This document shows, piece by piece, positions 6,875 to 9,628 of a stretch of 9,628 nt of DNA; positions within the stretch are counted from its first letter, which is position 1, and the number at the start of each line of letters is the position of its first letter. The position numbers and the translations under genes were made by a program. Below the pieces are notes generated by a model. It worked only from the letters and a program-made list of their open reading frames with translations, searched no databases and had not been told where the DNA came from. Origin of the DNA: Bacillota bacterium (GTDB taxonomy: Bacteria; Bacillota; Bacilli; Alicyclobacillales; Alicyclobacillaceae); assembly GCA_021820805.1 (NCBI GenBank), contig JAKADF010000081.1, positions 1-9,628 on the forward strand, written 5' to 3'.

Positions 6875-7052
6875 GTGGAGAGTTGTGTGTAAATGCCCCA
6901 ATGGTGACTGTATCGCTTTTGGGAAAATTTTAGTTCAACAAGAATTTTTCTGTACACATAAACAAGCTGACCCATTCGCGTATTCAAATGTTACACTGTT
7001 ACCAATTGACAAATCACCGTCATTCTCTAACATTAGGGAGAACTATTCCTAG

Positions 7053-7969
7053 ATGATGCATCAACTCATCACGGATACGGAGTTCTTTACTGTCGTATGT
7101 CTGTCATCGGACATTTATGATGCTTTAGCTAAACCCGGAACGGGATCATGGAGCAATGCGAGGTTCGTTGACTTAGGAGACGAAGTTCTGGTATTCGACG
7201 CCATGAGCACTCCTAAAACCGCAAGAAAGTTACGTGAAGTGGCTACGAAGCTCATCGGAAAGCCAATTAAAAATCTTATGAACAGCCATTATCATTGTGA
7301 CCACACTTGGTAACCAGGTTTTCTCAGACACAGCGATACTCTCCACACAAATTACCCGAGAACTTTATTAAAAAACATAACGCTGTGACAGATGTGGAGA
7401 AGGAACGTGCAGAAATGCAAGATCATCTCATAAATTTGCAGAATAAGTGTGCTATTGAAACTGATGCTATTGCTCTTCAAAGTCTGAACAATCAGATCGC
7501 CGCAATGATGTATGTAGCCGAATCGTTGGACGATTTACAGTTGACATTGCCAAATGTCAATTTTGAGAACCACCTTATACTTCATGGTTCAAAACGAAAC
7601 GTGCATCACTACTGCCTGGGTGGGGGACACACTGCTAGTGACTCGGTGATGTACCTACCCGATGAGAAGATCCTTTTCAGAGGAGATTTGGCAGTTGAAC
7701 ATTTTTTGCATCCACCTATTTACCATTTTACGCAATTTAGCAGCATAGTGAGACGTTTGAAAGAGAAGTCTGAGATTGCTGTTTTAGTGCCTGAGCACGG
7801 AAAGCTCTGCGATAATGGTCATCTGAATATACTCCTTGATTATTTTGAGCGCCTCAGCGTGATGGTTCAAGATTCAATACAATTCGATGATCCAGTCATG
7901 CATCTGGAATTGAAGGATACCCCACATGCGTTTCATTCATGGACTGGAGCCGACGAGTTTGAACGTTAA
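7053..7969 (+). pseudogene. Metallo-beta-lactamase-fold hydrolase broken by two frameshifts
   Basis: Zinc-dependent hydrolase of the MBL superfamily that reads as ~305 residues if repaired. The first frame (7053-7313) ends with the metal motif HYHCDH (residues 79-84) followed by Thr-Trp and a stop at 7311. A second frame, from about 7312 to 7371, continues as GNQVFSDTAILSTQITREL, the expected follow-on of the motif, and stops at 7369. The third frame (through 7969) holds the remaining ligands: GGGHTASD (His at 7628), RGD (Asp at 7685) and PEHGK (His at 7796). The first break fits a loss of two G in a GGGG run (Trp-Gly-Asn), the second an extra T in a T run near 7363-7368. All zinc ligands are present, so inactivation is recent or the indels are assembly errors. 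GGGAG (7036-7040) lies 12 bases before the ATG. Substrate unknown. Confidence 0.8.
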
Positions 7970-8171
7970 CTTAAAAGCAGTTTTTGAATTGCTTAACAGA
8001 CAGGACTGAGGTGCCCTTTCAGACAATATTAAGCGTAGGTCGGCTTTAGGTTCTCTCACGGGCACGAGCCTTGTGTCGTAAAACGGGGGCGAGAACTGAA
8101 TAAACTACTGCCATCGTTGGTGCATGAATATTCGCTCCTGTTGGCGGCTTAAGATCATGGACTATTGGGAT

Positions 8172-8189
8172 AGGACAAGGCAGCGTCCT
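8172..8189 (+). repeat. Inverted repeat / hairpin
   Basis: AGGAC (8172-8176) and GTCCT (8185-8189) with an 8-base loop. The right arm could alternatively pair with CAGGAC at 8001-8006, giving a long-range closing helix. Confidence 0.5.
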
Positions 8190-8194
8190 GTTAT

Positions 8195-8212
8195 ACAAGA
8201 ATTAACTCTTGT
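8195..8212 (+). repeat. Inverted repeat / hairpin with an alternative partner
   Basis: ACAAGA (8195-8200) and TCTTGT (8207-8212), 6-base loop, followed by GTTTTGG, a weak terminator-like tail. A second TCTTGT at 8247-8252 could compete for the same left arm. Confidence 0.5.
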
Positions 8213-8222
8213 GTTTTGGCAT

Positions 8223-8242
8223 GTCACCAAACTTAGGGTGAC
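8223..8242 (+). repeat. Inverted repeat / hairpin upstream of the lipoprotein gene
   Basis: GTCACC (8223-8228) and GGTGAC (8237-8242), 8-base loop. It ends 17 bases before the GGGAGG binding site of the lipoprotein gene and may be an operator or a leader hairpin. Confidence 0.5.
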
Positions 8243-8277
8243 TACGTCTTGTAAAACAGGGAGGTTGATTCGAAAAA

Positions 8278-9098
8278 ATGCAATCGTCTAGACCATTAGC
8301 GACCATTGGCTTGTTGCTATCTACGATAGTAATCGTTACTGGATGTAGTTCAAAGAGCGACGGTACTATAAACGTTAATAATATGCAAGCAACAAATACG
8401 ATGGAATCAAATACCGAGGGCTCAGTCCATTCAACAACTACAACATATGTTGTTCCGAATTCATTACAATTTCCAAAGTCGATTCAAACCTATATTAAAA
8501 AGCATTGTAGAGTATCGATAGTCTTACCGTCGAACCTAAAACTCGATTCGCCGATACACAAGAACATGGAGTTAGCCATTGGCTTGGATACATCTACAAA
8601 GAGCTACGGTATGGACATTTTCGAACGTCCAAAGGGTAGTCGTACAACTCAGTTCGGGTTGGCAGATCTCGTGGGAGATATGGGCACTGTGACAAATCTT
8701 AGTGCGTTGAACATTCCAGGGGCTTTCAATACCAGTCGATTTGCTACACATAAATCGGTCACTTTCTCTAACCGAATGCCAGCTACATATTATCAAAATT
8801 CAAAGGTAGTCGAGTATGCGATGATATGGAGCATTCACGGCTGGAAATACATTGTTGACGTAATGAGTGGTATCACGCCAAAAAAATCTATGAGATGTCA
8901 AACAAAGTCTCAAGTTTTGTGGATAACCACGGTACAATTATTCCTAATTCCACTAAAGGTTACGTACAGGTGCTCTGGTCAGGGAATAGGCCTCTCTTTC
9001 GGGTAACATGGACGTATGACGATAAGCAGTGGTATTCACTCTCAATGAATACGTTGGACGCTACATTGAATACTGCACATACGATGACTAGAAATTAA
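8278..9098 (+). CDS. Putative lipoprotein split by a -1 frameshift at a seven-A run
   Basis: Read across the break, this is a 273-residue surface lipoprotein of unknown family. The signal peptide ends in the lipobox VTGC (Cys23), followed by a Ser/Thr/Asn-rich linker (24-60) and a globular domain. The zero frame continues only to 9006 (242 residues) with an unlikely tail, while the frame 8886-9098 carries the natural continuation IYEMSNKVSSF, a VQVLWSG strand and TWTYDDKQWYSLS. The break is A_AAA_AAA (8880-8886) in the correct phase for -1 slippage, with a weak TGAGA/TCTCA hairpin (8891-8912) four bases later. It may be programmed frameshifting, a pseudogene or a homopolymer assembly error. 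GGGAGG (8260-8265) lies 12 bases before the ATG. The general design resembles the lipoprotein at 5496, but no sequence similarity is obvious. Confidence 0.7.
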
Positions 9099-9106
9099 TA
9101 AGTGAT

Positions 9107-9426
9107 TGTTGTGCTAGTAGTTCTGCTTGATGTAAACGGGGTCATTACAACGCATGCTGTCTTATAGGTATGTATGAATATAAAGTGCATAATAGGCTGC
9201 TGTGCTTACGTCGTATTCGGGGAACAAAAGGACATATTAGTTTCTGTATGTCAAAGTAAGACAAGGGGGCAAAACAATAAAGCGTTCGTTGATGATTGGA
9301 CAGTGTTTAATGACACTGTCATCGATAACTGGATACGGTCGTACACAGACCACAGCAGTATCGTGGGCTTTGTTGATGGAAGTTTAATCTATATACAATA
9401 TAGTAATTTTTGGAGTTGGACATTGC
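9107..9426 (+). other. Intergenic region, no supported gene
   Basis: About 320 bases between the split lipoprotein and the next secreted-protein gene. It holds a strong inverted repeat at 9299-9320 and, near its end, a symmetrical AT-rich element CTATAT-ACA-ATATAG (9389-9403) that contains a possible -10 box TACAAT (9394-9399), with TTGTTG (9370-9375) 18 bases upstream. This pair may be the promoter of the gene at 9427. One plus frame is open from an ATG at 9174 to the window end, but it overlaps the better-supported gene and looks non-coding. Confidence 0.4.
9299..9320 (+). repeat. Perfect 8-base inverted repeat
   Basis: GACAGTGT (9299-9306) and ACACTGTC (9313-9320) with a 6-base loop TTAATG. 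No T-run follows on the plus strand, so a Rho-independent terminator is not supported; an operator or a stable RNA hairpin is possible. Confidence 0.6.
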
Positions 9427-9628
9427 ATGCGACGCTCTATATTGATATCACTCGTAACTGTTTGCATTCTTTTGCTGGTAGTAATTGTATCCTATTCGAA
9501 ACTTGGATCGAATCATCAGCCAAAGTCATTAGACACATCTGCAACCCAATATTTTCATACTGGAATGATTTCAATACCTCCTTCGTCAAGTGTGTCTATT
9601 GGAGTTTTTTCAACATCTGGTCACTTGT
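9427..9628 (+). CDS. Secreted or membrane-anchored protein, 3' end outside the window
   Basis: An ATG at 9427, preceded by GGAG (9413-9416) at 10 bases, opens a frame that is still open at the window end (67 codons). The start MRRSILISLVTVCILLLVV is a classical basic-plus-hydrophobic signal peptide or signal anchor. The following residues are Ser/Thr/Gln-rich (SKLGSNHQPKSLDTSATQYF), like the linker regions of the two lipoproteins in this window, but there is no lipobox cysteine in a fitting position. The rest (HTGMISIPPSSSVSIGVFS) suggests the beginning of a beta-rich extracellular domain. Family and function cannot be determined from this fragment. Confidence 0.65.
   Translation, partial: MRRSILISLVTVCILLLVVIVSYSKLGSNHQPKSLDTSATQYFHTGMISIPPSSSVSIGVFSTSGHL

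Larger units (their letters stand above)
7970..8277 (+). other. Non-coding region rich in inverted repeats
   Basis: About 300 bases with no supported gene. Pairable arms include GTTCTC (8050-8055) with GAGAAC (8091-8096), enclosing CAC/GTG (8057-8059, 8073-8075) and GGC/GCC (8061-8063, 8068-8070); and CAGGAC (8001-8006), which could pair with GTCCTG (8185-8190). Three local hairpins follow and are listed separately. The density of nested pairing suggests a structured RNA, a mobile-element end, or a leader of the lipoprotein gene at 8278. No transposase, tRNA or rRNA pattern is seen. Confidence 0.35.

Noticed and set aside
7006..7033. TTGACA-N16-TAACAT as promoter of the metallo-hydrolase
   Set aside because: The -35 box is perfect, but the transcript would start at or after the only ribosome binding site (7036-7040).
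8124..8291. 55-codon plus frame in the inverted-repeat region
   Set aside because: No binding site, odd composition, runs over the start of the lipoprotein gene, and the region is dominated by RNA-like pairing.
9174..9628. Open plus-strand frame of about 151 codons to the window end
   Set aside because: Poor binding site and an unlikely Trp/Asn/Ser-rich composition; the overlapping frame from 9427 has a clear signal peptide and binding site.
1..9628. CRISPR array, tRNA, rRNA or complete insertion sequence
   Set aside because: No regularly spaced repeats, no cloverleaf or rRNA-like stretch and no transposase frame were seen on either strand.

Overview
The window (about 43% GC by eye) looks like a chromosomal segment of a low-to-moderate-GC Gram-positive bacterium of the Bacillota. 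The evidence is strong AGGAGG-type ribosome binding sites, frequent GTG starts, a YtrA-type GntR regulator heading an ABC operon, and several short lipoproteins or secreted proteins with Gram-positive style lipoboxes. An Alicyclobacillaceae-like host is my guess from the overall look; no rRNA or other taxonomic marker is present.

Layout: (1) Positions 1-767 (+) hold the end of a small membrane-anchored coiled-coil protein and a decayed secreted protein, with a signal-peptide start in one frame, an Ig-like domain in a second and a C-terminal tail in a third. (2) Positions 768-998 hold no gene I can support. (3) Positions 999-5161 (-) hold a compact five-gene operon read leftward: GntR/YtrA-type repressor, ABC ATPase, two ABC-2-like permeases and an ECF sigma factor. 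The first four genes overlap by 4 to 20 bases and the sigma gene follows after 61 bases. A near-consensus promoter (TTGACG, 17 bases, TATACT) and a GTGTA-N13-TACAC palindrome lie just upstream. (4) Positions 5245-6107 hold a leader with a possible tiny ORF and a lipoprotein gene. (5) Positions 6339-6874 hold a two-gene cassette: a small charged helical protein and a small CxxC zinc-finger protein. (6) Positions 7053-7969 hold a metallo-beta-lactamase-fold hydrolase broken by two frameshifts. (7) Positions 7970-8277 are non-coding and rich in inverted repeats. (8) Positions 8278-9098 hold a lipoprotein split in two frames at a seven-A run that has the exact phase of a -1 frameshift heptamer. 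(9) Positions 9107-9426 are intergenic with a strong inverted repeat. (10) From 9427 a secreted or membrane protein gene runs off the right edge.

The most coherent unit is the minus-strand operon. The repressor probably controls its own operon through the palindrome, and the ABC module probably responds to or exports a cell-envelope-active compound, as in the Bacillus ytr system. The unusual addition is the ECF sigma factor at the 3' end with no recognisable anti-sigma gene next to it, so induction of the transporter operon could also switch on a sigma regulon. The flanking plus-strand genes show frameshifts and decay, which suggests either a region under weak selection or indel errors in the assembly; the minus-strand operon is intact throughout.
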